Counted from the first letter of the stretch, positions 50,073 to 59,025 are shown. The stretch: DNA of 64,000 nucleotides from Methanobacterium sp. (GCA_016222945.1 JACRPY010000002.1:663501-727500); one strand, 5' to 3'. Made by a program: numbers and translations. Notes: a model not told the origin generated them from the letters alone.

Positions 50073-50273
50073 ATGGAAATAACAGTAATCATGGGCAAAA
50101 AGGAAGAAATTAGGGAAATTAATGAAAAAATGACCATTAAAGAGGTATTAAATGCAATGGATATGTCCTCTGAAACAGTTGTGGTTAAAAGAAACAATGA
50201 AATCGTGATGGAAGAAGAAAATGTTGAAAATGGGGATGTAATTGAAGTTATCCGTGTAATATACGGAGGCTAA
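50073..50273 (+). CDS. Ubiquitin-like small sulfur-carrier protein (MoaD/ThiS/SAMP type)
   Basis: A 66-residue beta-grasp protein starting MEITVIMGKKEEIREI and ending VIYGG, the Gly-Gly end that is adenylated and thiocarboxylated by an E1-like enzyme. GAGGAGTAATC before the ATG lies within the end of ncsA, so the two are translationally coupled. It is probably the sulfur donor for NcsA in tRNA s2U formation and could also modify proteins, as SAMP2 does in haloarchaea. The E1-like gene is not in the window. Confidence 0.88.
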   Translation: MEITVIMGKKEEIREINEKMTIKEVLNAMDMSSETVVVKRNNEIVMEEENVENGDVIEVIRVIYGG

Positions 50274-50365
50274 AAATAATTTTATTTTAGAGCAAATTTT
50301 ATAGAATGAATTATAATAATTGAAATGGAAATTATTATTATAACTTAAATTCCGGATGTGAACAG

Positions 50366-51379
50366 GTGGAATCTACTAATTTTATTGAAAACTATGTTTC
50401 AAACTATTTTAACATAAAAAGCGTTCATATTGAAGAAAAGACTTTTTATTTTATAGTTTGGGATTATAATAAGGATAAATTTATCCATTTAGTTAGTGAT
50501 CTGGATAAAATGGGATATTTACCTTTTGTAGATGAATATGAAGGTGATTACAAGATTAATATTGTTAATAAACCAGAACCAGGCGAATCTAAGATACATT
50601 TTAACATTATTCTTTTTTTAGTAACAATTGTAACTACAATATCTGCAGGATATTTATTTCAAGGGAGTATCATAGATGGAATAGCATTTTCAATAGCAAT
50701 AATGGCTATAATTGGGACTCATGAATCTGCACACTTTTTTGCTGCAAGAAAACATGGGATTAAAGCTACTTTACCTTATTTTATACCGGCGCCAACTTTA
50801 ATCGGTACTTTTGGCGCAGTAATAAATGTAAAATCAGCAATACCTACTAAAAATGCCCTTTTTGACTTGGGAGTTAGTGGACCAATTGCAGGGTTTTTAG
50901 TAGCTATTCCTGTTCTCATAGTTGGATTTTATTTATCTCATGTAGCTCCATTTCAGACAGGTTCCATGAATTTTTACCCTCCACTTATAATGCAAGTTCT
51001 TATGTTGTTTACAACCCCACAAATACCTGCAGGGTATGAATTATACGTACATCCGGTTGCATTTGCAGGATGGGTTGGAATAATCATTACAATGCTCAAT
51101 CTTATGCCTGTTGCATTTTTAGACGGAGGACATATTTCAAGGGCCCTGTTTAACGAGAAAATTCACCAGTATGTATCAATAGCAGGCATAATTGTAACAG
51201 TTGTCCTTGGATGGTATTTTATGGCGATTTTAATGGCAGTATTCTTTTTGTTGGTATCAAAAAGGCATCCTGGAGCACTGGATAATGTTTCAAAAATTAC
51301 TAAAACTAGAAAAATAGCAGCGATTTTAGTGTTTATTATCTTTATTCTTTGCTTATCTCCAGCGCCCCAAATATTTTAA
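50366..51379 (+). CDS. Site-2 protease family protein with N-terminal extension
   Basis: A 337-residue membrane protease. Residues 1-85 form a soluble alpha/beta domain (VSNYFNIKSVHIEEKTFYF, DLDKMGYLPFVDEY). The membrane part has the zinc site IIGTHESAHFFAARKHG (His-Glu-x2-His) and the third ligand region MPVAFLDGGHISRAL. This two-motif plan fits intramembrane M50 proteases, and the N-terminal domain is common in archaeal and plant EGY-like members. The start is GTG 50366. Substrate unknown; differs from the short M50 protein at 1807. Confidence 0.85.
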   Translation: MESTNFIENYVSNYFNIKSVHIEEKTFYFIVWDYNKDKFIHLVSDLDKMGYLPFVDEYEGDYKINIVNKPEPGESKIHFNIILFLVTIVTTISAGYLFQGSIIDGIAFSIAIMAIIGTHESAHFFAARKHGIKATLPYFIPAPTLIGTFGAVINVKSAIPTKNALFDLGVSGPIAGFLVAIPVLIVGFYLSHVAPFQTGSMNFYPPLIMQVLMLFTTPQIPAGYELYVHPVAFAGWVGIIITMLNLMPVAFLDGGHISRALFNEKIHQYVSIAGIIVTVVLGWYFMAILMAVFFLLVSKRHPGALDNVSKITKTRKIAAILVFIIFILCLSPAPQIF

Positions 51380-51470
51380 ATTAAGATTATAAATAAATTT
51401 TAAAACATTATAAATCAGATTTAGATAAAAAATAATGGAAATTAACACTAAAAACTTAAAGAGGAAATAT

Positions 51471-52331
51471 ATGAAAGTTTATTATGAATGTGCACCATGT
51501 TTTCTAAGACAGGCCAAAGAAGCACTTGATCTGGCGACAAATGATGAATCACTTAAAATGAAAGTTATGGAAGAACTTGTAGAAGTAGTTTACAGTTCTT
51601 TTAGAAGAGATGCAGTTTCTAATGTCATTGGAACTAAAATACACAGAATTATTAAAAATAAAACTGAAAATGAAGATCCTTATATTTTAGAGAAGAAAAA
51701 AGGTAATGAAATAGCTTTAAAATACCTTCCCAAAATTAAAGAAATTATAAAAAAGGATGATCAGCTTGAAACTTATGTAAAAGCTGCTATTATAGGTAAT
51801 ATAATTGATTTTGGAGCTCTTGGAGTGGATTTTGACATTGAAAAGGGAATAATTCAAAATATGGAAAAGGATATAGCATTAAACCACGTGCCGGAGCTTG
51901 AAAAAGAACTTAAATCTGCAAAAGATGTCCTTTATTTAGCAGATAACAATGGAGAAATTGTATTTGATAAATTACTCATAGAAAAACTGAATGAGTACAA
52001 TACCGATGTTACTGTTGCATTAAAAGAAAAACCAATACTTAACGATGCATGTATTGAAGATGCAGTTCAAATAGGACTTGATGAGGTTGCAAATCTTGTA
52101 TCTACAGGAACTGATTCTATAGGTGTTATATATGGTGATATGTCAGATGAATTCAAGGAGATTTTTAGTAATGCAGATATTTTAATTTCCAAAGGACTGG
52201 GAAATTATGAAGGATTAACTGAAATGGAATTAGGGGATAAACCTGTGTTTTGTATGCTCAATGTTAAATGTACTCCTATTGCAAAGGACATTGGCGTTAA
52301 TTTAGGAGATAATGTTGTTTTAAAACTTTAA
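51471..52331 (+). CDS. DUF89/ARMT1-type damage-control phosphatase
   Basis: A ~286-residue archaeal DUF89 protein. The N-terminus has MKVYYECAPCFLRQAKEAL with the conserved Cys pair, the middle has IGNIIDFGALG, and the metal-binding segment is VLYLADNNGEIVFDKLLIEKL followed by ALKEKPILNDAC and ADILISKGLGNYEGL. Family members dephosphorylate damaged sugar phosphates and need Mn2+ or Ni2+. I start at ATG 51471, after AGAGGAAATAT; the upstream ATG 51435 has no ribosome site. Confidence 0.82.
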   Translation: MKVYYECAPCFLRQAKEALDLATNDESLKMKVMEELVEVVYSSFRRDAVSNVIGTKIHRIIKNKTENEDPYILEKKKGNEIALKYLPKIKEIIKKDDQLETYVKAAIIGNIIDFGALGVDFDIEKGIIQNMEKDIALNHVPELEKELKSAKDVLYLADNNGEIVFDKLLIEKLNEYNTDVTVALKEKPILNDACIEDAVQIGLDEVANLVSTGTDSIGVIYGDMSDEFKEIFSNADILISKGLGNYEGLTEMELGDKPVFCMLNVKCTPIAKDIGVNLGDNVVLKL

Positions 52332-52387
52332 ATGGTTCTTATTTATATACAAAATTTATATTAAATAAATCAAAAAAATAATAGAAC

Positions 52388-52813
52388 ATGCAAAAATCAA
52401 TAATTGTTATTGGAATTATTGTAATTTTAGCAATTGCAGCATATGCTGCTTTAGGCTCTCAAAATCAAAAAAACACACAAAATCTGTCTAATAATTTAAA
52501 CTGGCATACAGATTTGAATTCTGCTATTGATGAAGCTAAAAAAACAGGTAAAAACGTAATTGTAGATTTTTATGCACCATGGTGTTCTGCCTGTACTTAT
52601 CTTGACGAAGATACATTCCAAGACCCTCAGGTTCAAGAAAAATTAAATAAAAATTATATTATTGCTAAAATTGACATTGATAGAAATCCTGATCTGGCAT
52701 CAAAATATAAAGTATATGCTGTTCCAACAATAATATTCATGGATTCAAGTGGCAATGAAATAAAAAGACAAGAAGGGTATATTCCTCCAGAAGAATTTTT
52801 ACAGATGATATAA
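52388..52813 (+). CDS. Membrane-anchored thioredoxin-fold protein
   Basis: A 141-residue protein with an N-terminal anchor helix (IIVIGIIVILAIAAYAAL) and an outer thioredoxin domain. The active site is APWCSACTYLD (Cys-Ser-Ala-Cys), with the cis-Pro loop YAVPTIIFMD. It matches the C-terminal domain of DsbD. The CcdA gene follows after 39 bases, so the two probably form a split DsbD-like system moving reducing power from cytoplasmic thioredoxin to outer disulfides. Confidence 0.87.
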   Translation: MQKSIIVIGIIVILAIAAYAALGSQNQKNTQNLSNNLNWHTDLNSAIDEAKKTGKNVIVDFYAPWCSACTYLDEDTFQDPQVQEKLNKNYIIAKIDIDRNPDLASKYKVYAVPTIIFMDSSGNEIKRQEGYIPPEEFLQMI

Positions 52814-52852
52814 AACAAAATTATCAAAAATAGATTAAATATAAGGGATAAA

Positions 52853-53470
52853 ATGGATATAAGCTTTCTATTTTCATTTTTAGCAGGTATTGCTTCAGTA
52901 TTATCGCCATGTGTATTGCCTTTAATTCCTATTGTTATTGGATATTCTCTTTTAGAGAAAAAAACAACAGAAATATTATCATTTGTAATTGGATTTTCCT
53001 TGGTATTTGCAATTATTATTATACTTACAGCCATTTTTACAGTAGCCATTAATTATTATCTCTACTATTTTAGACTGATAGCTGCTTTAATCATAATAAT
53101 AATTGGTATTTTCTTTATTTTAAATAAAAATTTTTTTAGTTTTTCTTATAAACCGATAAAACATGGAAATAAATTCATTGAATCTTTTTTATTGGGATTT
53201 TTAACATCTTTGGCATGGTCACCATGTTATGGGTCATATTTAATAGCACTTATAGCATATAGTGCATCTTCAGGTAATTTTATGTACAGTTCTTTAAATT
53301 TAGCACTATTTACAATTGGATTTTCTTTAACAATATTTATTATAGCATTTTTAACATCAAAAATTAATATGGACAAACTAATTAAATATTCAACTCATAT
53401 AAGATTTATTTCAGGGACCATAATTACTTTTGCAGGGATATACATGCTCCTGCAACTTTTAGGGATTTAA
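52853..53470 (+). CDS. ccdA: CcdA-type thiol:disulfide transporter
   Basis: A 205-residue protein with six membrane helices. The redox Cys pair lies in ASVLSPCVLPLIPIVIGY (helix 1) and LAWSPCYGSYLIALIA (helix 4), the pattern of CcdA/DsbD central domains. It moves electrons across the membrane to the adjacent thioredoxin-like protein. No cytochrome c genes are nearby, as expected in Methanobacteriales, so the substrate is some other exported Cys protein. Confidence 0.88.
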   Translation: MDISFLFSFLAGIASVLSPCVLPLIPIVIGYSLLEKKTTEILSFVIGFSLVFAIIIILTAIFTVAINYYLYYFRLIAALIIIIIGIFFILNKNFFSFSYKPIKHGNKFIESFLLGFLTSLAWSPCYGSYLIALIAYSASSGNFMYSSLNLALFTIGFSLTIFIIAFLTSKINMDKLIKYSTHIRFISGTIITFAGIYMLLQLLGI

Positions 53471-53490
53471 AAAGTTTAAAGGCGGTTTTA

Positions 53491-54324
53491 ATGAAAATAG
53501 GATTTTTAGGATTTGGAGAAGTTGCATCAACCTTAACAAATGGACTTTTAAATCAAGGAGCAGATGTTTACACGTGTGTTGAAGGAAGGAGCATAAAAAC
53601 AAAACAAATTGCCAAAGAAACCGGCGTTACTTTGTGTAAATCGAATAAAGAACTTGCAAAAACGTCTGATATTTTAATTTCATCGGTTACTCCAGTTCAG
53701 GCCATAAAAATTGCTCAAGAAGTTGGAAAACACTCTAAAGGAGTTTATGTTGATATAAATAACATTTCACCTAAAACAATTAAAAAAACAATGTCATTTA
53801 TCCAAAATAATAAGACAGTGGATGCGGCAATTATAGGCAGTGTCAGGCAAGGTTTGGATGTTCAGATTATAGCTTCCGGCAAATATGCCAAAGAATTTAT
53901 GGAATTAAACCAATATGGAATGAATATAACGATAGTTGGAATGGAATTAGGGCAGGCTTCTGCAATAAAAATGTTGAGAAGCTCATTTACCAAGGGAATT
54001 TCAGCGTTACTGTTTGAAACAATTTATTCTGCCTATAAAATGGGAATTGATGAAGAAGTTATTAAGTATATTGCAAAAACTGAATGTGAAGGATTTAAAG
54101 ATTCTGCAACCTCCAGGATAATAAGCAGTGCAGTTCATGCAAAAAGGCGTTATGAAGAAATGGATGAGGTAACAGAACTAATTTCTGAAAATTTAGACCC
54201 TAAAATGAGTAATGCAACACAGGATTTCTTTAAATCACTATATGAAAATATAAATAAACTGGAAAAAAGGCCAGATAGTTACATAGACCTTTTTAAGATT
54301 ATGGAAGATTTAAATAAAAAATAA
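53491..54324 (+). CDS. NAD(P)-dependent dehydrogenase, 6-phosphogluconate/hydroxyisobutyrate type with DUF1932
   Basis: A 277-residue protein with an N-terminal Rossmann fold (MKIGFLGFGEVASTLTNGLL) and an all-helical C-terminal DUF1932 domain (GQASAIKMLRSSFTKGISAL, where the conserved Lys of the dehydrogenase family is present). The protein is shorter than 6-phosphogluconate dehydrogenase and matches beta-hydroxyacid dehydrogenase-like enzymes. Substrate unknown. It starts 20 bases after ccdA, possibly in the same transcript. Confidence 0.8.
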   Translation: MKIGFLGFGEVASTLTNGLLNQGADVYTCVEGRSIKTKQIAKETGVTLCKSNKELAKTSDILISSVTPVQAIKIAQEVGKHSKGVYVDINNISPKTIKKTMSFIQNNKTVDAAIIGSVRQGLDVQIIASGKYAKEFMELNQYGMNITIVGMELGQASAIKMLRSSFTKGISALLFETIYSAYKMGIDEEVIKYIAKTECEGFKDSATSRIISSAVHAKRRYEEMDEVTELISENLDPKMSNATQDFFKSLYENINKLEKRPDSYIDLFKIMEDLNKK

Positions 54325-54333
54325 ATAACTTAT

Positions 54334-56307
54334 TTAAAGCCTTTTTTCAATAAGTTTTGAAGGAACGGTGAAAAAGAAAGTAGAACCAGTTCCAGGCTCT
54401 GATTCAACCCATATGCGTCCATCATGACGTTCAATTATTTTTTTACATACGGTAAGACCAGTTCCAGTACCTTCATATGCTTGTTTTGGGTGTAATTGTC
54501 GGAATATATAAAAAATATCTTCTAAATATTGTTCATCTATTCCAATACCATTATCTTGTACAGAAAAAACATATTCATTTTTTATTATATCTTTAGTGGC
54601 TGCAATACGAATTTCGGGATTTTCACTCTGTTTTTTGAATTTCAAAGCATTGTCTAAAATATTCTGGAACAACAGTAAAAGCTGGCCAGAATCAGCCACT
54701 ACTTTAGGGAGGTTATCACACGTAATTTCAGCATTAGTTCTATATATTTCATCCTTAAAATTGGATATAGCATAATCAACTATTTCTTGAGTATTTGTCA
54801 ATTTAAATTCTTTTCCTCTTGATTCTACTCTTGAATACTCTCTTAAATCATTAATCAATATTTGCATACGATTTATGGCATCTAGGATGTAATCAATAAA
54901 TTCATCTGTATCCTTATCAATTTTACCTTTATGACGTTTCGCTAAAATTTGTATAAAGCTTGAAGTTGTTCTTAAAGGCTCTTGTAGTTGCTGTGTAATG
55001 GCATCGGCAAAGTTCTCTAATTCTTCATTTGTTTTTATTAAATCATCTAATTGTTTGAGCAATTCTTCATTTACACTGCCTTTTTCTATTTCAATTTCCA
55101 GATTTTTATTAGTATTAATGAGATCCTGTATAATTTTCTCCTGATCATTAATATTTTCGTCTAATTCGTTAATTTCCAGTAGTTTAGCTGAAATAATTTC
55201 CTTAGATTCTTCTATTTCCCTATTTTTTGCCGAAATAACTCCCTTTGAAATATCCAATTTATTTTGAACATCAATAAACTTGTTATTTAAATCTTCGATT
55301 TCTAACAATTTATTTGAGAAAAATTCTTTAGAAGTATTGTTTGATTCTTTTAATTTAGCTATTTCCTGATTTAAATCTTCAAGTTCGGATTCTTTAGCTG
55401 AGATATTCTCTTTAAATGTATTTTGTGATGTTTCAAGTTCTGTAATCACTTGATTTAGATTTTCTATTTCAGTATTTTTAACTGTAATATACTCTTTAAA
55501 TTCAGCATTATCCATTGTTAACTGATTAATTTGATGATTTAACTCTTCAATCATGGAATTTTTGGACGTAAGTTTCTCTTTAAGCTCATCTCTACTTTTT
55601 TCTAATTCATTAATCTGCTGATTAAATTTTTCAGTTTCTATCCTTTCACTAACTAAATCATCTTTAAATTCAACAGGGGCCTTCTTTAATTTAGATATTT
55701 CATGGTCTAATTCTTCAATTTCCAGTGATTTGGCCATAATAGATTCTTGGAACTCATTATTGGCATTTTCCAATTTCTCAATTTTCTTGTTTAATTCTTC
55801 AATTTCACCAGCAGTAGATTCAGCTAATTTCATCTCATTTGCAGCCTGTTCATTTATAAGTTCATCTGCACGTTTTTCAACAAGTTCATCAATGAAATCT
55901 TCCTGAATTTTTTCAAATTCCTTTTCATTCCGTTTATAATCTGTGACATCGGTCAAACTAAGTAATATTCCAATGATATCATTACTTTCATTCCTCAAAG
56001 GCTTGATGACCCAGTCCCAATAACTAATACCTAAAACAGGATGATCAAGTGGCTTTGAATAACTAAAATATGGATCTCCTGTCTCTAAAACTTCTTTAAA
56101 AATTTTTTCATTCCCTTTATGGGGATATAACTCAAAATGGTTCTTTCCAACAAAAAAATCAGGATCTTTATTATGTTTTTCTGCGTAAGCCCTGTTAACT
56201 TGAATAAAATTAAAATTATTATCCAGATACGCTATTAAAAAATCTGTGTTGTTAAAAATAGTTTCCAAAGAAATATCATCCTTATTCTTATCAGTTATTG
56301 GGTTCAT
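54334..56307 (-). CDS. PAS/coiled-coil histidine-kinase-like protein with Gln at the phospho-acceptor site
   Basis: A 657-residue soluble protein. Residues ~15-125 are a PAS domain (IAYLDNNFNFIQVNRAYAEK, SLTDVTDYKRNE). Residues ~125-425 are a long coiled coil, with a 28-residue repeat from 170 to ~379. Residues ~430-500 align with the HisKA helix of Methanobacterium kinases that reads ASHDLQEPLR, but here it reads ITQQLQEPLR, so Gln439 replaces the phospho-acceptor His. The HATPase domain keeps its N box (QNILDNALKF), G1 (VQDNGIGID) and G2 (GTGTGLTVCKKI). It may bind ATP and signal without self-phosphorylation. Confidence 0.85.
   Translation of the reverse strand: MNPITDKNKDDISLETIFNNTDFLIAYLDNNFNFIQVNRAYAEKHNKDPDFFVGKNHFELYPHKGNEKIFKEVLETGDPYFSYSKPLDHPVLGISYWDWVIKPLRNESNDIIGILLSLTDVTDYKRNEKEFEKIQEDFIDELVEKRADELINEQAANEMKLAESTAGEIEELNKKIEKLENANNEFQESIMAKSLEIEELDHEISKLKKAPVEFKDDLVSERIETEKFNQQINELEKSRDELKEKLTSKNSMIEELNHQINQLTMDNAEFKEYITVKNTEIENLNQVITELETSQNTFKENISAKESELEDLNQEIAKLKESNNTSKEFFSNKLLEIEDLNNKFIDVQNKLDISKGVISAKNREIEESKEIISAKLLEINELDENINDQEKIIQDLINTNKNLEIEIEKGSVNEELLKQLDDLIKTNEELENFADAITQQLQEPLRTTSSFIQILAKRHKGKIDKDTDEFIDYILDAINRMQILINDLREYSRVESRGKEFKLTNTQEIVDYAISNFKDEIYRTNAEITCDNLPKVVADSGQLLLLFQNILDNALKFKKQSENPEIRIAATKDIIKNEYVFSVQDNGIGIDEQYLEDIFYIFRQLHPKQAYEGTGTGLTVCKKIIERHDGRIWVESEPGTGSTFFFTVPSKLIEKRL
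55171..55800 (-). repeat. 28-residue heptad repeats in the kinase-like protein
   Basis: Residues 170-379 consist of seven 28-residue units plus a half unit, each four heptads long and starting with E-x-L-N/D-like residues (EELNKKIEKL, EELDHEISKL, EKFNQQINEL, EELNHQINQL, ENLNQVITEL, EDLNQEIAKL, EDLNNKFIDV). The units are diverged at the DNA level. Confidence 0.85.
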
Positions 56308-56518
56308 GCTGCCTCCAATGCTCTAACAAAGCAAATGATAATATTTTGACTTAATAATGAATTATTTTTATAATATATATAATTAATTGAAAAAATATGC
56401 CATTTCACTGACTTTTTTGTATACAACTAAATAAAAAACATGATTTAATTGTAAAAATTTATTAATTTGATAGAATGGATTGATACTCAAATAAATTATA
56501 ATTTAAATAGAATGGTAA
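56308..56518. other. Intergenic region between two minus-strand genes
   Basis: About 211 AT-rich bases upstream of the kinase-like gene. It should contain that gene's promoter (TATA-like runs around 56370-56385), but no RNA gene or ORF is evident. Confidence 0.3.
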
Positions 56519-57805
56519 CTATTCTCCAATAAATATTCTAACTCTTATACCTTCCTTTTTTTCAACAATTTGTGCCCTTATAGGAATAAACTGTGAATCT
56601 ATAAGTAATCGTAGATATGTGGCATGTTTAGCAGGTAATTTAAGTGGACTTTTAATTTTACGGGTTTCAGTACGTATTTGGCAACGTAACTTGCTGTTTT
56701 TATCTACATAAAGCAATGCATCTATTCCATCTTTTAAATCTTCAGCTTCAAAGCTTCTTAAATGCATTCCCGCATCAATAGTATAAATAGGTTTTTTGCC
56801 TCTTTTCCCGTTCCTAAACATTTCATGCGCGTCTGAAGATTTAATTCCTTCGCACACGCTTGAAGCAACAAACCATGCTCTTTCAATCACACTTTCAACA
56901 GTCTGATCTGGAGGGATTATCCCATCGGCCTGGTAAGACTTGATAAGCTCAAAAACCTCTTTACGGGTCACATCCTGTTCAACTGAACTAATTGCAAGTC
57001 TTGTAAGGACAGGACCATATCCTGCCATTCTTAAAGAAGCCCAAATCTGGTCTTCATTTCTGTACCTTCTGCCTTCGATTATGGCATCTGTTGCATCCGC
57101 AGTAATATGGGCAATATTCAACAATTTAGGTCGAGAATATGTATTTAAACGTTTAGTGAGAGTTTCTACATCTCTTTTACCAGGTATATTTCCCTTTTTA
57201 ATCTCTTTTTCCAGTATTTTAACTGTGGACGTTGGAAGAACTTCTTTAACTTCTTCAGGTATTTTAAAATTATTTTCAATTATTTTTGCCCTTATTTCAC
57301 GCCCAGAAATTTTACCTTCCATTTTTAGCTCGGGAATTATGTGAAACTTCATTTTACGTTTGTATTTTTTATAAAGAAATTCATTTACTGCAAACCAGCG
57401 TATTACATTACGATTTGGAAGATTTCGGGGAATTCCGCTGAATATTCCTTTTTTTGCAAATGAAGACGCGTATTTTTGGATTTTATTGGTTGAAACATCT
57501 GCTGCATCAACATAATCAACAACCCCATCTTCTATCATCATTGCAATTCTTATAGGAACAGTGTATGCAAGAGTGAGGCGATGATGTAATCCTTCTATAG
57601 GTACAACTTTATCTGCACCAGCTTTTAGGGCCATTTCACGCCGCACGTCATAATTAGCAAAAAAAGGGGCATGATTAGCACTATAATCTTTATTTAAATA
57701 GATTATTACTTGGCCACCAGTTTCACTGGCTATTTCTCTTCCTTTTTCTATTAGTTTAACATGTCCATTGTGTACTGGGTCAAAATCAGCGCTAATTCCA
57801 ATCAA
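56519..57805 (-). CDS. HIGH-motif nucleotidyltransferase-like protein (TmcAL-like)
   Basis: A 428-residue protein. The N-terminal ~170 residues are a nucleotidyltransferase fold with FDPVHNGHVKLIEKG (the HxGH motif) and KISGREIRAKI as a second ATP-binding segment. The rest is a helical region and a C-terminal domain rich in Lys and Arg (LRCQIRTETRKIKSPLKLP). The layout recalls tRNA(Met) cytidine acetate ligase TmcAL, but the match is not close enough to claim that reaction in an archaeon, which would use Tan1/TmcA-type acetylation. Start TTG 57805 after AAGGAG. Confidence 0.65.
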   Translation of the reverse strand: MIGISADFDPVHNGHVKLIEKGREIASETGGQVIIYLNKDYSANHAPFFANYDVRREMALKAGADKVVPIEGLHHRLTLAYTVPIRIAMMIEDGVVDYVDAADVSTNKIQKYASSFAKKGIFSGIPRNLPNRNVIRWFAVNEFLYKKYKRKMKFHIIPELKMEGKISGREIRAKIIENNFKIPEEVKEVLPTSTVKILEKEIKKGNIPGKRDVETLTKRLNTYSRPKLLNIAHITADATDAIIEGRRYRNEDQIWASLRMAGYGPVLTRLAISSVEQDVTRKEVFELIKSYQADGIIPPDQTVESVIERAWFVASSVCEGIKSSDAHEMFRNGKRGKKPIYTIDAGMHLRSFEAEDLKDGIDALLYVDKNSKLRCQIRTETRKIKSPLKLPAKHATYLRLLIDSQFIPIRAQIVEKKEGIRVRIFIGE

Positions 57806-58099
57806 TTAATATTCTCCTTTTTTCTAAATAAAGTTTAAAATATGATGTTTCTCCAATTAATGTGATATTTGCACTTTTTTAATTGAATATTCTTTACCAA
57901 AAAGTTATGTATAAACAAAAAACACATAAAATGTTCCAAATTTCAGATTAAACTTTTCAGATTACTTTAATATAACAGGTCTACGGAAATTAAATTATAA
58001 TTTGATTCAATCTCCTATAATTTAATAAATTGCATGTGATTTTATGGATAATCTAAGGTAATGTTCTTGGGCTCATTCAGCTTGTAGTGAAATGATCTA

Positions 58100-58489
58100 T
58101 CAATTCATCTTTAAAGTTACTTTCAGATAATCTTTGGATTCTTCTCTTAATTTGATGTCTTCTTCGTTCTTTAAAACTTCATCTAAGGCAAAATTAAACA
58201 TCTCAAAGATAATCTTATTTAATCTTCGTCCTTTTTCAGTTAAATAGTACTCCGTCTGACCTGCAGATGAGTTTAACACTATTTTTTCAATGACACTGTT
58301 TTCTTCTAATTCTTTAAGTCTCTCAGATAGGACCTTACTGCTTAACCCTGGATTAAGTTCTAGAAAACCCTTAAAATTTTTACAGCCACAGAATAATCCT
58401 TTAATTATAGGTATAGTCCATTTCTTCCGGAGGTAACTAAAAGTAACATCAACGGTTTGGTAAAGTTCTTGTAGATAATCGTTGCCCAT
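58100..58489 (-). CDS. HxlR-family transcriptional regulator
   Basis: A 129-residue winged-helix regulator. The HxlR core is clear: KWTIPIIKGLFCGCKNFKGF, GLSSKVLSERLKELEENSVI, and the wing GQTEYYLTEKGRRL. Cys residues in the first helix could sense redox or electrophiles, as in related regulators. GAGGAATTA precedes the ATG. Two adjacent palindromic sites lie just upstream of the gene, so it probably controls itself and perhaps the divergent tautomerase and aldo/keto reductase genes. Confidence 0.88.
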   Translation of the reverse strand: MGNDYLQELYQTVDVTFSYLRKKWTIPIIKGLFCGCKNFKGFLELNPGLSSKVLSERLKELEENSVIEKIVLNSSAGQTEYYLTEKGRRLNKIIFEMFNFALDEVLKNEEDIKLREESKDYLKVTLKMN

Positions 58490-58502
58490 TCTAATTCCTC
58501 AC

Positions 58503-58530
58503 TTACCAATTGGTAATTACCCAATGGTTA
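58503..58530. promoter_or_regulatory. Two adjacent operator-like palindromes for the HxlR regulator
   Basis: TTACCAATTGGTAA (58503-58516) is a perfect 14-base palindrome. TTACCCAATGGTTA (58517-58530) follows at once and keeps the same half-site plan (TTACC-N4-GGT). They lie 14-41 bases upstream of the HxlR start, near where its transcript should begin. Confidence 0.65.
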
Positions 58531-58640
58531 GAAAAACTACTTTAAGTTAGTTTAAAACAATTACATTGTGATTTGTTTATTTTTAATATATTTATTTTTA
58601 TTAATAAATGAATCCTTGAAAAAATGAAATGGTGATAAAA

Positions 58641-58865
58641 ATGCCAGTACTTCATGTGAATATATGGAAAGGTTTTGAACAAGAAAAAATCGACTACTTA
58701 ATTGAGAACTTAACCAAAGTCTTCTCGGATGTTGGAATTTCAGCCGAAGCTGTGGAGGTCATAATACATGAAATTCCACAATCTCATTGGGGATTAGGTG
58801 GAGTACCCTGTACTGAAAAATTTAAGGACATGGATCCTGATTCCTGGAAGAAAATGCCCAAATAA
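58641..58865 (+). CDS. Tautomerase (4-oxalocrotonate tautomerase family)
   Basis: A 74-residue protein starting MPVLHVNIWKGFEQEKIDYL, so the mature N-terminus after Met removal would be the catalytic Pro1. I start at ATG 58641, after GGTGATAAAA; the ATG at 58629 lies before this site and would destroy Pro1. The C-terminal part (VIIHEIPQSHWGLGG) fits the family. Its substrate is unknown. It is divergent from the HxlR regulator, which may control it. Confidence 0.88.
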   Translation: MPVLHVNIWKGFEQEKIDYLIENLTKVFSDVGISAEAVEVIIHEIPQSHWGLGGVPCTEKFKDMDPDSWKKMPK

Positions 58866-59025
58866 AACTTTCACTTTATTTTTTTTGAATCTTTTGTATT
58901 TGGAAAAATTGTTCAAAATGTTTTTCAAGTTAAAAATACGTTTCAATCGATTTATCGAATATTTATGAGTTTAATGATTTAATTAGAGATCTATAAAAAT
59001 GTTTTTTTATTAAAGGAGTAATTTT

